Shown here: piece by piece, positions 9,155 through 17,310 of the stretch
How positions within the stretch are numbered: the stretch's first letter is position 1
How the letters are laid out: each line of letters begins with the position of its first letter
Origin: Desulforudis sp.
GTDB lineage: Bacteria > Bacillota > Desulfotomaculia > Desulfotomaculales > Desulforudaceae
Reading direction: 5' to 3'
DNA: 64,000 nucleotides
NCBI GenBank assembly: GCA_003604975.1
Contig: QZIR01000062.1
Location: 1 to 64,000 of the forward strand
Made by a program: the position numbers and the translations under genes
The notes under the pieces: generated by a model
What the model was told of the DNA's origin: nothing
The model's database searches: none
The model's input: only the letters and a program-made list of their open reading frames with translations

Positions 9155-9343
9155 CTAGCGTAACCGGTTTTGGCAAATGGTCGGGTCCTCGCCCGGATTG
9201 CAGACATAAAGCACCTCAGAAGCATCGGCCGAGACGTGCTTGTTGGGATGGTGCTGTTTAGCCCGGATAATGGCCTGGTCCAGAGACTCGGCCTTGATCT
9301 CCTCACAGGCGTCGCCGGGACCTCTGATGATAAACTTGCGCAC
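9155..9343 (-). CDS. Small conserved-looking protein of unknown function
   Basis: The 62-residue product begins at GTG 9343, 6 bases after GGAGGTG; an upstream ATG (9361) in the same frame has no comparable site. It starts RKFIIRGPGDACEEIKAESL and contains three Cys residues, including two in CNPGEDPTIC near the C-terminus. This arrangement would suit a metal site or disulfide. No family is recognised. It is divergent from the glutaredoxin gene, so the two may share a regulatory region at 9344-9432. Confidence 0.6.
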   Translation of the reverse strand: MRKFIIRGPGDACEEIKAESLDQAIIRAKQHHPNKHVSADASEVLYVCNPGEDPTICQNRLR

Positions 9344-9432
9344 AGAGTTCACCTCCACCATTAGTTTTCCGGAGGGAACCGGGGGATTATACTTGACCGA
9401 CAAAGCGACCATAATAAGGAAGGGTGGGTTAA

Positions 9433-9651
9433 TTGGCAAAAACCGTCATCTATACCAAAACAAGCTGCCCGTACTGCCGGGCCACAATGGAGGGCTACCG
9501 GCAGCAGGGTATTGCTTTCGAGGAAATCGACCTCAGCCTTGATGCCCAGACGAAGGCGATGGTGCAGTCGAAGTACGGAGCGAAGAAGGTGCCGGTTATC
9601 GTGGAGGACGGTAAACTGGTACAGATCGGGGACAAGAACGGAAATGGCTGA
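9433..9651 (+). CDS. Glutaredoxin-like thiol-disulfide oxidoreductase
   Basis: A 72-residue glutaredoxin-fold protein with the redox motif CPYC at residues 12-15 after VIYTKTS and the cis-proline motif VPVIVEDG near 54. It should reduce disulfides in the cytoplasm. It ends sooner than classical glutaredoxins, with a Gly/Asn tail, which resembles the short NrdH/UXX-star type. The start is TTG 9433 behind GGAAGGGTGGG. No partner reductase is adjacent; trxB of this window is at 31.9 kb. Confidence 0.85.
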   Translation: MAKTVIYTKTSCPYCRATMEGYRQQGIAFEEIDLSLDAQTKAMVQSKYGAKKVPVIVEDGKLVQIGDKNGNG

Positions 9652-9664
9652 GGGATCTGAGAAT

Positions 9665-9683
9665 GGCCGGCCGTTTGCCGGCC
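9665..9683 (+). terminator. Weak hairpin after glutaredoxin gene
   Basis: GGCCGGC-CGTTT-GCCGGCC is a perfect 7-bp stem 13 bases after the stop codon, followed by TTGTTGATT, a poor T-tract. Confidence 0.5.
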
Positions 9684-9776
9684 TTGTTGATTAAGAGGGG
9701 CAATAGAGCAGGCGCACCATATAATGGAAGGTAGCAAGTATACCTTTTTCACGTCCAGTAAGGAGTTGGTGCGTTT

Positions 9777-10739
9777 ATGGCTCCCATTATTGTGATTGAT
9801 CCGGGTCACGGAGGTTACGACCCTGGGGCCCGGGGTTACGGACTGACTGAAAAAGACATTGTACTGGAAGTGGCGCTCCAGACGGAACGCATCCTTCAGG
9901 CATACGCGGTGACCGTGGAGTTGACCCGCCGTGACGATACCTACGTGGTGATACCGGCGCGTACAGCTAGGGCCAACCAGATGAGTGCCGACCTGTTTGT
10001 TTCGATTCATGTCAATGCCGGGGGAGGGACCGGCTTTGAAAGCTTCGTTTATTCCACCGCACCTGCAAAGACCGTTGAGCTGCAAAGGCAGATTCATGGT
10101 GACCTGGCCCGGTTCTATGCCCGTTACGGTTTCCGGGACCGCGGACGTAAAACTGCCAATTTTGCGGTCTTGCGCCAGACGGTAATGTCGGCCATTTTGG
10201 TCGAAAACCTGTTCATCGATCACCCTGTAGATAATGCCCGCTTAAAACATCCCGTTTTCCGCTCCGCCATTGCCCAAATCCTGGCGAACAGCCTGGTTAA
10301 GGCAATGCAGCTGAAGCTCAAAAACCAGGTATGGGCCCCGGAATGGGAGATTGAGCGCCTGCGCCTGGCAAAACTGGTGGTTTGCCTGCACCACCCCGGC
10401 GATACACTGTTGTGGGGGCAATACGCCACCGTCCTGAACCGGGTACGCGAACGTTCCGATTCCGGGACGGTTTGGGATCCGGAGCGTGAGATTGGACTCT
10501 TGGTCGAAGACAGGTTACTTGCTTCTGCGCGACAGCCCGCCCAGGTCGTTCCGTGGGGTGAATTCGCCACCGTTCTGAACCGGCTGCGTCAGCGATCAGT
10601 GGAAAAACCGGGTTGGGATCCCCGGGCCGAGGTTGAACTGCTAATCAGGGACGGTTTACTGGTTTCCGTACGCGAGCCGGGGGCGTTAGTTAACTGGGGA
10701 GAGTTTGCTACAGTGCTGAACCGTTACTTATATAACTAG
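9777..10739 (+). CDS. N-acetylmuramoyl-L-alanine amidase, CwlC-like
   Basis: The 320-residue enzyme should cleave the amide between muramic acid and the stem peptide. The catalytic amidase_3 domain spans about residues 1-180, with the zinc ligands in DPGHGG (His 10), the Glu in the ELTRR region, SIHVNA near 77, and the catalytic Glu in AILVENLFI near 142. There is no signal peptide, which is typical of the mother-cell amidase CwlC and of phage enzymes. The C-terminus carries three copies of a WGxxATVLNR unit (about residues 218, 258 and 305) spaced by 40-45 residues, probably a wall-binding repeat. The start is ATG 9777 after AAGGAG. Confidence 0.85.
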   Translation: MAPIIVIDPGHGGYDPGARGYGLTEKDIVLEVALQTERILQAYAVTVELTRRDDTYVVIPARTARANQMSADLFVSIHVNAGGGTGFESFVYSTAPAKTVELQRQIHGDLARFYARYGFRDRGRKTANFAVLRQTVMSAILVENLFIDHPVDNARLKHPVFRSAIAQILANSLVKAMQLKLKNQVWAPEWEIERLRLAKLVVCLHHPGDTLLWGQYATVLNRVRERSDSGTVWDPEREIGLLVEDRLLASARQPAQVVPWGEFATVLNRLRQRSVEKPGWDPRAEVELLIRDGLLVSVREPGALVNWGEFATVLNRYLYN

Positions 10740-10740
10740 G

Positions 10741-10845
10741 AGATCGCTGATAAGCTACGCGTGGCTTTGTCATTCTCCTACCGTCCGGTGCTCACGTACG
10801 ATTCAAAGAGGAGAGCGCTGATAAGCTGCGCGTGGCTTTGGCTCC
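10741..10845 (+). repeat. Intergenic repeat, tandem half-units of dispersed element
   Basis: A 24-bp sequence, CGCTGATAAGCT followed by (A/G)CGCGTGGCTTTG, occurs twice at a 71-bp period (from 10745 and from 10816). Between them lies GTGCTCACGTACG-TTCA, which recurs at 13.6 kb. The stretch ending AGCGCTGATAAGCT also matches the left end of the 134-bp palindromic element at 13.7 and 45.3 kb. It overlaps a shadow reading frame but has no credible gene. Confidence 0.7.
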
Positions 10846-10929
10846 AAGTAGGCACTTCTACAATGAGAGGGTTCTACAACACTTTCGAGGATTATTCGCC
10901 AATCAGCAGCCTAAAAGCAGGATTGATCT

Positions 10930-10967
10930 GGAATTACCGGCTAAAGCTCGGTAATTCCTTTATATTT
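10930..10967 (+). terminator. Rho-independent terminator upstream of ABC operon
   Basis: A perfect 10-bp stem (GGAATTACCG/CGGTAATTCC) with a 9-base loop is followed by TTTATATTTT. It lies 190 bases after the amidase stop and 62 bases before the lipoprotein start, so it either ends the amidase transcript or attenuates the transporter operon. Confidence 0.75.
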
Positions 10968-11028
10968 TGCGATGGTAAGAGGAAAAATGTCCGTTTTGTC
11001 GAAGTTTTTAGCCTGGAGGTGACAGGCT

Positions 11029-12018
11029 TTGAAGCTTGCGAAGAGGGGATTAGTCTTTATTCTGGTTGCCGGTTTATTGTTGTTTGGTCTCGCGGGGTGT
11101 GGCGGCGGGAACACGTCAGGTGATGTGACTCCTGACCAGAGTCAGCCGATCAAACTGGGAATGCTGCCCATTACCGACAATCTGCCGTTCTGGGTGGCCC
11201 AGGATAAGGGGTATTTCGAGGATGAGGGGCTTACGGTGGAACTGGTTGATTTCCCGAGTGCCCTGGAGCGTGACAGTGCGCTGACCGCCAAGGCGATTGA
11301 CGGTGCACTGGGTGACATCATCGCCGTGGCCCAGCTGAACGACGGGGGCACGCCGCTAACCATCGTCTCCATCGGACAGGGCGTGACGGCCAAAGAGGGG
11401 CGGTTCGCGATCCTGGCCGCGCCCGGGTCGGACATCACCTCGGTGGAACAGCTCAAGGGCGTGGAAATCGCCACCTCGGCGAACTCCGTTATGGAATACC
11501 TGATCGACACCGTATTGACCGATGCCGGGTTTACCGGTGACGAGATTGCCAAAGTACTGATTCCGAAGATTCCGGTACGGGTGGACGCCCTTCTTTCCGG
11601 AACCGTCCAGGCCGCGATCCTTCCCGACCCGCTGGCCGCCCTGGCCGAACTGAAGGGCGCCCGGGTGATTCTGGAGGACACTGCGACTGACAACCTCTCG
11701 CAAACTGTGATATACTTCCGTAATGAGACGCTTGAACAGAAGACGGACGAAGTCAGGGGTCTCATGCGCGCGTACACGCGGGCGGTTGAAGATATAATGG
11801 CCGACCCGACGGCTTTTCACGTCACTCTTGCCGAGAAGGCACGGGTACCTCAGGATGTCCTCCAGAGCGATGCACACGGGATGGAGATCATCTTCTCAGC
11901 CCCGGTGGCGCCGACGGAGGATATGGTCGACCGCGTGTTAACCTGGATGAATGGCAAAGGACTGCTGAACAAGCCGGTTTCCTACTCAGATTTGGTTAAC
12001 GAACAGGTGTTGAACTAG
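11029..12018 (+). CDS. ABC transporter substrate-binding lipoprotein (SsuA/TauA/NMT1-like)
   Basis: The 329-residue protein has a lipoprotein signal: basic MKLAKRG, a hydrophobic core, then the lipobox LAGC with the acylated Cys near residue 24. The mature part is an NMT1/SsuA-type periplasmic-binding domain (IKLGMLPITDNLPFWVAQDKGYF after about residue 40), the family that binds sulfonates, nitrate, taurine or thiamine precursors. The start is TTG 11029, 8 bases after GGAGGTG. The ATPase follows 3 bases later. No thiamine riboswitch precedes it, so the ligand remains open; an organosulfonate or nitrogen compound is a reasonable guess only. Confidence 0.88.
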   Translation: MKLAKRGLVFILVAGLLLFGLAGCGGGNTSGDVTPDQSQPIKLGMLPITDNLPFWVAQDKGYFEDEGLTVELVDFPSALERDSALTAKAIDGALGDIIAVAQLNDGGTPLTIVSIGQGVTAKEGRFAILAAPGSDITSVEQLKGVEIATSANSVMEYLIDTVLTDAGFTGDEIAKVLIPKIPVRVDALLSGTVQAAILPDPLAALAELKGARVILEDTATDNLSQTVIYFRNETLEQKTDEVRGLMRAYTRAVEDIMADPTAFHVTLAEKARVPQDVLQSDAHGMEIIFSAPVAPTEDMVDRVLTWMNGKGLLNKPVSYSDLVNEQVLN

Positions 12019-12021
12019 TTA

Positions 12022-12804
12022 ATGATCAAGGTTAAGAGCCTTAGTGTTATCTACCGTGGTACAAATGCGGTTGTCCCGGCCATCCGGGACATTTCCTTTG
12101 CTATGGAGCGGGGCAGTACATGCGCTGTGATCGGTCCTTCCGGCTGTGGGAAGACGACCATGTTGTACGTGCTGGCCGGGTTGCGCCCGGACTTCGAGGG
12201 ACAGGTCGAGGTCGCGGAAGCCCCGGTGCGCCCCAAACGCCGGGAGACGGCCCTGATCCTTCAGGACTACGGGCTCCTGCCCTGGAAGACCGTCCGTCAA
12301 AACGTAGTCCTCGGCCTGGAATTACGCGGGGTTGGCAAGTCCGAACGCCTGTCCAGGTGCGAGGGTATAATGAATGACCTGGGACTTTTGGCCGTGAAGA
12401 ACCTTTATCCGTCTCAGCTGAGCGGTGGCCAGCGGCAGCGGGTAGCCATCGCCCGGGCTATGGCCGTGCAACCGGATCTGCTGCTTATGGACGAGCCATT
12501 TTCCTCACTCGACGCCCTGACTCGGGAAAACCTGCAGGACAACCTGCTGGAGATCTGGTCCGGGCGGCAGATGACGGTACTGATTGTCACCCACAACATC
12601 GAGGAAGCGGTCTTTCTCGGCCAGAAGATCATTGTCCTTTCGCCCCGGCCGGCCGGCGTGCTCGCCGAAGTGGAGAACAACGGTGTGGGTACGCCGGGCT
12701 GGCGCAGCAGCCAGGAGTTTTTCCGGGTGTGTACCCGGCTCAGGGGCATGTTGGTAAAGGAGGAACGTCAGCTATGCGCGGCACGGGCCGGACAGGGTTC
12801 CTAG
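12022..12804 (+). CDS. ABC transporter ATP-binding protein (SsuB/TauB-like)
   Basis: The 260-residue ATPase energises the adjacent permease. It has Walker A GPSGCGKTT (about residues 38-46), a Q-loop LQDYGLLPW, the signature LSGGQRQRVAIARA near 133, Walker B LLLMDEPFSSLD near 154 and the switch His in VTHNIEEAV. The length and sequence fit the SsuB/TauB subfamily. It starts 3 bases after the lipoprotein stop, and its 3' end overlaps the permease gene by 31 bases. Confidence 0.92.
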   Translation: MIKVKSLSVIYRGTNAVVPAIRDISFAMERGSTCAVIGPSGCGKTTMLYVLAGLRPDFEGQVEVAEAPVRPKRRETALILQDYGLLPWKTVRQNVVLGLELRGVGKSERLSRCEGIMNDLGLLAVKNLYPSQLSGGQRQRVAIARAMAVQPDLLLMDEPFSSLDALTRENLQDNLLEIWSGRQMTVLIVTHNIEEAVFLGQKIIVLSPRPAGVLAEVENNGVGTPGWRSSQEFFRVCTRLRGMLVKEERQLCAARAGQGS

Positions 12805-13541
12805 GCTCACCCGCACTGCCCATAATCGCGGCCATTACCTTTCTCCTTTCGGCCTGGCACTTGCTGGCCGTGTTCCTGCAACTGGCGGCGCTGCCTATCC
12901 CGGGCGTGGCCTTCGGCACCTTCCTAGAGCGGATTACGGGTGACCTTGGTTTCCACCTGCAGGTCAGTACTTACCGGGTGTTGGTCAGCATTGTGGTGTC
13001 CCTTGTTCTGGCTGTGCCCCTGGGGTTATTCCTGGGTCGCGAACCCCGTTTTGACGCGTTCATTGCCCCGTTGATCTACGTAGTCTACCCGGTACCCAAA
13101 ATCGTCTTCCTGCCCGTCATTATCGCCTTGTTCGGGCTGGGCGACTTCCCCAAGATCCTGCTGATCGTCTTGGTCATCTTTTTTCAGATCCTGGTTACCA
13201 CGCGGGACGCGGCCCGCAAGGTCGACCAGGCCACGATTGATTCGATTCTCTCTCTGGGGGCAAGCAGGCTGCAGGTCTACCGGCAGGTCATCTGGCCGGC
13301 GGCCCTGCCCGACGTGTTCACTGCCCTGCGTATTGTGACCGGGACGGCCATCGCGGTGCTTTTCATTTCCGAGACTTTCGTGAGCCGGGAGGGTTTGGGA
13401 TACTTCATCCTGGATGCCTGGTCGAGGTCAAAGTGGGACGAGGTATACGCGGGGATTATCGCAATGGGGATGCTAGGCATTGTGCTGTATGGAATATTGG
13501 ACTTTCTGGATAGGAGGGTTTGCCGCTGGAAACACCTCTAA
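12774..13541 (+). CDS. ABC transporter permease (SsuC/TauC-like)
   Basis: The 255-residue integral membrane protein has about six transmembrane helices and the BPD_transp_1 EAA-like loop (SLGASRLQVYRQVIWPAALPD near residue 165) that docks the ATPase. I start at ATG 12774, 9 bases after AAAGGAGG (12757-12764), inside the end of the ATPase gene; an earlier in-frame ATG at 12729 lacks such a site. It completes a three-gene importer with the lipoprotein and ATPase. Confidence 0.9.
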   Translation: MRGTGRTGFLGSPALPIIAAITFLLSAWHLLAVFLQLAALPIPGVAFGTFLERITGDLGFHLQVSTYRVLVSIVVSLVLAVPLGLFLGREPRFDAFIAPLIYVVYPVPKIVFLPVIIALFGLGDFPKILLIVLVIFFQILVTTRDAARKVDQATIDSILSLGASRLQVYRQVIWPAALPDVFTALRIVTGTAIAVLFISETFVSREGLGYFILDAWSRSKWDEVYAGIIAMGMLGIVLYGILDFLDRRVCRWKHL

Positions 13542-13554
13542 CGAGGCCACGCAA

Positions 13555-13650
13555 AACTTCGCCTGGCTTTGTCAGGCTCGTCGCCCAGTGCTCACGTATG
13601 CTTCACAGTACGCTCCGCCCCTGTGCGACTTCGCCTTCCGCGCCATGCTC
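13555..13650 (+). repeat. Dispersed intergenic repeat, type 2
   Basis: The segment CGCCTGGCTTTGTCAGGCTC...GTGCTCACGTATG-TTCACAGTACGCTCCGCCCC resembles the 10758-10804 region (TGGCTTTGTCA, then GTGCTCACGTACG). It starts right after the permease stop and has no open frame of note. It is separate in sequence from the palindromic element that follows at 13701. Confidence 0.55.
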
Positions 13651-13700
13651 GTTTTTTGAGGCCTCTTACTGGTAGTGTTTTGACGATCATAAAAAGGCTA

Positions 13701-13834
13701 AGCGCTGATAAGCTGCCCAGTACCCAACCCCAGATTTAAAGACACACGGGTTACTAAAGATACATCTGCCGGGACGTAGAGTAGACTTAGCCGAAGGCAC
13801 GTTGAGTGCTGGGCCACGCTTGCTTCTGAGCGCT
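13701..13834 (+). repeat. Palindromic 134-bp repeat element, copy A
   Basis: This copy shares about 90 percent identity (by eye) with 45296-45430. It is bounded by AGCGCT at both ends (13701-13706 and 13829-13834) and has facing inner arms (13716-13728 and 13801-13813) that pair with one G-U and one mismatch; the same arms are perfect in copy B. The last 44 bases are identical in the two copies. It could be a MITE-like element or encode a structured RNA. It lies about 160 bp after the ABC permease gene, in the same orientation relative to upstream genes as copy B. The flanks 13651-13700 and 13835-13957 show nothing coding. Confidence 0.75.
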
Positions 13835-13957
13835 CTCCCGCTGGAAGGCGTTAGAGGAGACTATTGATTAACTTCGCCGGCTAAAGGAAATCTGAGGCTA
13901 GAGGTCAGATATTTGAAGGTTTCGCCGCTCCCTCCCGCGGGGTGGTTTTTTTGTGCT

Positions 13958-15028
13958 TCAGATGGTGTGGAAGCGGCGGAGCGCACGGCACAGATGGTAA
14001 AGGAGCGTGGTATCCCGTCCGGCAGTGTGAATCAGGTCGTGGGCCACCCATTGCAGACCCTGCTTTTTGACCTTGGGATCGGAAAGGTAGAGCGCCAAGA
14101 GACCCTTCACTACGGTACGGTGGAAGAGAGGGCGCGGGAGACCGGACACTCCGTCGAGGGCTCTGCGGACGAAGAACTGCAGCCGGTCCCGACATTCCGT
14201 GGCGTCCCGGTAGTAGCTGACGAAGTTAAGGTCGCCTCCCTGACGGTCCTCCTCCTGATCGATAAAGTAGTCCAGCAGGATGTGCAGGCCGCAAACCCAC
14301 GGGAAATAGACCGCACGAATGTGCTGGACATCGGCCGTGGTTGCTTGGGTGCGGGAAGCGGTGGCAAATAGGGCGAACATGGCCAACGTGGAGCCGGTGG
14401 CCGCGGCGAATTCCCACCAGTGGAGATCCGGATAATCATGGCGCTGTACATCAAACCAGTTGATGAGCAGCGGTTCCCGGTCACTGAGATGGGTATGCTT
14501 GTAGACCTGGAGATCCGAGTACAGGCCGACCAGTTCGATAACGTCTTCCGTGGCCAGGTGGTAAGAGGGCAGAGTCTGCAATACCGAACGGCATTGTCCG
14601 ATCAGGGCATTCAAGTAGCCTCCGTCCGCGTGGTAGGGGTAGTAGCGGTAAAAGTCCGCGATTTCGCTGGTTGGGTTGACGGCCGCAGTCATGGAGTCGT
14701 GGAGCTGCCTGAAGGCCTGCTGATCCAGGCACCCCGCCCGGTCGCACAGGTTGTCCAGGTAGTCACTGATCGTCTGCAGTGCCACGATCAGGCGCACGAG
14801 ATCCCGGTTAAACCCTCCGTAGGCAAGGGCATATACACTGCCACCCTGCGCATGGAACCGCTTGTGGCGGATACTGGCGTGGGCCTGACTGGCTAGTTCC
14901 CGGTTCCGGCAGTCGTCGAGCTTGGTGCGCCAGCGATCAAGCTCTTGCTCAACGGCCGGAAAGACCCTGGTGACCAGCCGGCTAACCAGGGCCAGCTTGG
15001 CTGGGAAGCGTGTTCGCAGTAGAGACAA
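13958..15028 (-). CDS. YtpB-type terpene synthase (DUF2600, tetraprenyl-beta-curcumene synthase-like)
   Basis: The 356-residue, all-helical protein belongs to the DUF2600 family, whose Bacillus member YtpB is the tetraprenyl-beta-curcumene synthase acting on heptaprenyl diphosphate. Two acid-rich metal-binding candidates are visible: DYLDNLCDR near residue 88 and DYFIDQEED near 255. The start is taken as TTG 15028 behind GGGAGGG; TTG 15043 is an alternative without a site. No cyclase or other terpene gene is adjacent, so the final product cannot be deduced. Homologues are found in spore formers, and C35 terpenes have been linked to spores and membranes in bacilli. Confidence 0.8.
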   Translation of the reverse strand: MSLLRTRFPAKLALVSRLVTRVFPAVEQELDRWRTKLDDCRNRELASQAHASIRHKRFHAQGGSVYALAYGGFNRDLVRLIVALQTISDYLDNLCDRAGCLDQQAFRQLHDSMTAAVNPTSEIADFYRYYPYHADGGYLNALIGQCRSVLQTLPSYHLATEDVIELVGLYSDLQVYKHTHLSDREPLLINWFDVQRHDYPDLHWWEFAAATGSTLAMFALFATASRTQATTADVQHIRAVYFPWVCGLHILLDYFIDQEEDRQGGDLNFVSYYRDATECRDRLQFFVRRALDGVSGLPRPLFHRTVVKGLLALYLSDPKVKKQGLQWVAHDLIHTAGRDTTLLYHLCRALRRFHTI

Positions 15029-15206
15029 GTCAATCCCTCCCAAGGGACAAGCAGTTACTTTTTACAGATAATACCTGATATCCTTGATAAGCATAACATG
15101 GTTAACCTGTGGGGGCAAATCAGCAAAGTGGCACGCCTCTATCTGCGGGTAAAACCAGGTGTGCACGGAAAGAATGGGGGATGAGGCTGTGTGCTGGGGG
15201 TAATCG

Positions 15207-15722
15207 ATGGAACTGAACATGCAAATAGTCTTGACAATGATATCTGCTTTGGCCGCAGTCACTCTCGCGACGATTACTATCTTCACGATGCGTGCTTCAA
15301 GGGCAATGGCTTGCCAGATGTATGAGTCACGGATGGCCCAGTTCCGTCCGTTGCTTTATCCGGTCTTGCGTGTCTACGGTCCGGAACAGCGGCGAGCCCC
15401 GGATATTCTCTTGCGGAACATCGGGCCAGGGACGGCGATGAACATTGATCTCCTTTGCCGGGGAACGGAGACCTGTTCGAATCACATCGCCTTCTTTGGA
15501 CCCGGTGACAAAGAGGAAATCCCGGTGCGCAACTGGTATCACGCGGAGGGTGGCAGTCAGGACTTAGAATTGGAAGTCCGTTTCCGGGATATCTTCAACA
15601 ACCCGATTGGCGTCAAGGCCACTTACAGCTTTGAGCTGGCGTGCGTGGGGAAGGAGCAGCTGGTGTATCCGACTGATACGCAGCTGGACGGGTACATTAC
15701 CTGCGATAAGCTGCACCTTTAA
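15207..15722 (+). CDS. Membrane-anchored protein of unknown function
   Basis: The 171-residue product starts with one transmembrane helix (about residues 6-28), then a short basic linker and a beta-rich soluble domain with NIGPGTAMNIDLLCRG near residue 73. That motif resembles the immunoglobulin-like domains in many small bacterial membrane proteins of unknown role. No named family is recognised. It is divergent from the terpene synthase gene; the gap 15029-15206 would hold both promoters. Confidence 0.6.
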   Translation: MELNMQIVLTMISALAAVTLATITIFTMRASRAMACQMYESRMAQFRPLLYPVLRVYGPEQRRAPDILLRNIGPGTAMNIDLLCRGTETCSNHIAFFGPGDKEEIPVRNWYHAEGGSQDLELEVRFRDIFNNPIGVKATYSFELACVGKEQLVYPTDTQLDGYITCDKLHL

Positions 15723-15747
15723 GCACCCTAAGGGGATGTTACCATGG

Positions 15748-15822
15748 ATGGCTGATTACTATGTGATGCCCTCGGGGGAAACCAATGTGTTTCTTGATAA
15801 TCTCTTTAGTGAAAAATACTAG
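15748..15822 (+). CDS. Possible 24-residue small ORF
   Basis: An ATG at 15748 opens a 24-codon frame (MADYYVMPSGETNVFLDNLF and four more residues) 12 bases after AAGGGGA. A C4/G4 hairpin (15824-15840) follows directly. The frame is too short to judge and may be fortuitous. The remainder of 15823-15930 shows only that hairpin and the ribosome site of the next gene. Confidence 0.2.
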   Translation: MADYYVMPSGETNVFLDNLFSEKY

Positions 15823-15930
15823 ACCCCTGTCTCTTCGGGGGCGGCCGTTTGGAAAAGCTTACTTTCGGTTTCCCATTGGAGGATTCCGGGGGTTTCCGTA
15901 GAATATGGTCTGCGGAGGAGGTTTTCGGCA

Positions 15931-16419
15931 GTGGTTGAAGAAAAGGTCAGTCTTAAGAAGAGTCGCGCAAAGACGGTCGCTTACCTGAAGCGGAAGGCCC
16001 CATTTACCGAAATTGTGAAGACCATTGAAGAGTTGCGCCTGTGGATGAAGGAAAACGGTTACGACTCCGCGGGGTTACCGTATACGATGTATTTGACGAG
16101 CCCGCTGGTACCCCCGGAAATGCTGGAATGGGAAGTCAACATCCCGATCAAGGTAGACCAATCAATTTCCTTCGCGGATACCGAAAACACACCCGGGGTG
16201 AAGGAACTGCCGGAGCGGGAAATGATGTGTACCCAGCATGTAGGTTCCTACGATACCATCGGCAACACCCTTCAGGGTCTGCTCAGGTTCATGGCGGGTT
16301 ACGGGTACCGCCTGAACGGCCCGGCGGAGGAAGTCTATGTGAACGACCCGGGAACGACGCCCATATCGGAACTGGTATCGGAGGTCAGGCTTCCAGTAGA
16401 GAAATACAAACCAGCCTAA
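15931..16419 (+). CDS. GyrI-like effector-binding domain protein
   Basis: The 162-residue protein has the GyrI-like/AraC effector-binding fold: an initial strand with TVAYLKRKAPF, a helix, a WEVNIPI strand near residue 72, and the second half beginning MMCTQHVGSYDTIG, with EEVYVNDPGTTP near 138. There is no DNA-binding domain, so it is a stand-alone ligand-binding module. These proteins bind small hydrophobic compounds or protect gyrase; some hydrolyse cyclopropanes. The start is GTG 15931 after GGAGG at 15915-15919. It is a single gene ended by a terminator. Confidence 0.75.
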   Translation: MVEEKVSLKKSRAKTVAYLKRKAPFTEIVKTIEELRLWMKENGYDSAGLPYTMYLTSPLVPPEMLEWEVNIPIKVDQSISFADTENTPGVKELPEREMMCTQHVGSYDTIGNTLQGLLRFMAGYGYRLNGPAEEVYVNDPGTTPISELVSEVRLPVEKYKPA

Positions 16420-16444
16420 AGAGTCGCACTGGACGAACGCCATT

Positions 16445-16469
16445 AAGGCAGGGAGCCCCCCTGCCTTTT
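16445..16469 (+). terminator. Terminator after GyrI-like gene
   Basis: AAGGCAGGG pairs with CCCTGCCTT around AGCCC, followed by TTTTCTT. It separates the plus-strand gene from the convergent ktrB remnant. Confidence 0.75.
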
Positions 16470-16492
16470 CTTCATGCCTTGCGCGATTAAGG

Positions 16493-17131
16493 CTAGCCAA
16501 TAATGATCTGTTCCTCGGGATGCTTCAGCTTGGGTTGCTGACGCCGTCTAGGAAGGGCATAGGCGATGGTGAGTGGGCCCACGCGGCCGATGATCATGCA
16601 GATAATTACCACGATACGTCCGACTGGGGAAAGCTCCGGGGTCAGTCCCATACTAAGGCCCGCAATGCCGATCGCGGAAGTGGCCTCAAAAAAGGTGGTC
16701 AGGAAGTCGGCCTTTTCGGTGACCGAAAGAACCAGGGTGACGGTAAAGACCAGGAGCAGGAGGATGATCGCCAGAGCGGCGGCCTTATACACCAGGAAGC
16801 GGGGAACACGCTGCCGGAAGGTCTCGATTTCCTCGCTGCCCCGGTAGAGCGCGACTAGCATCAAAATGAGGATTACGAATGTGCTGACCTTGATCCCCGC
16901 CCGTAACCGAGTTTGGCCCGCCCTGATAAACATCAGGGCGACTGTCAGAAAACGTGGCGGACTGGTAGGAGTCCACGGCCACCGTGGTGAAACCGGCCGA
17001 ACGAGGTGTCACGGCCTGAAAAAAAGCGGCCAGAATTTTACCCGGCAGGGACAATCCGGCGAGGGCGTTGTGAAACTCGAGCAACAGGATGGCAAGGGTG
17101 CCGAAAAGGCCAGCAATGTTATAATGCTGGG
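16493..17131 (-). pseudogene. Decayed KtrB/TrkH-type K+ channel subunit (C-terminal half)
   Basis: Read on the minus strand, two frames together match the C-terminal half of the intact KtrB next door. One carries AGLFGTLAILLLEFHNALAG and AAFFQAVTPRSAGFTTVAVD (17120-16985); the other carries ALMFI, AGIKVSTF and the C-terminus from SAIGIAGLSMGLTPELSPVG to EEQIIIG (16933-16493). Between them the pore-loop segment is split over further frames (GGPNSVTGG is in the first frame again), so at least two frameshifts are needed. The N-terminal half is missing. It is a degenerate paralogue lying head-to-head with the intact gene. Confidence 0.8.
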
Positions 17132-17310
17132 TATACCGTCCATGCGAAGGGCAGATTAAGAGAGTGTGGCGTGTTTTCCGATGGGCGACACGTAACTCAA
17201 CACCTGAAACGGATGAGACATACATAGTGGCAAATGAATACAAGGGACCAACCCGACAACTGTTTTTTCGTGAGGGTGACCGTGCTCCATCAAAGAAGGG
17301 TTTGCGGCTG

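Noticed and set aside
9433-9651. Selenocysteine in the glutaredoxin-like protein (UXX-star type)
   Set aside because: The active site is an intact CPYC and the stop codon has no in-frame extension with a family motif.
10761-11123. A 120-residue plus-strand frame upstream of the ABC lipoprotein
   Set aside because: It spans the repeat and the terminator and overlaps the signal peptide region of the real gene in another frame. It has no ribosome site.
15607-15822. A 71-residue frame overlapping the end of the 15207 gene
   Set aside because: Most of it is a shadow of the upstream gene in another frame; only the last 24 codons are noncoding otherwise, and they are listed separately with low confidence.
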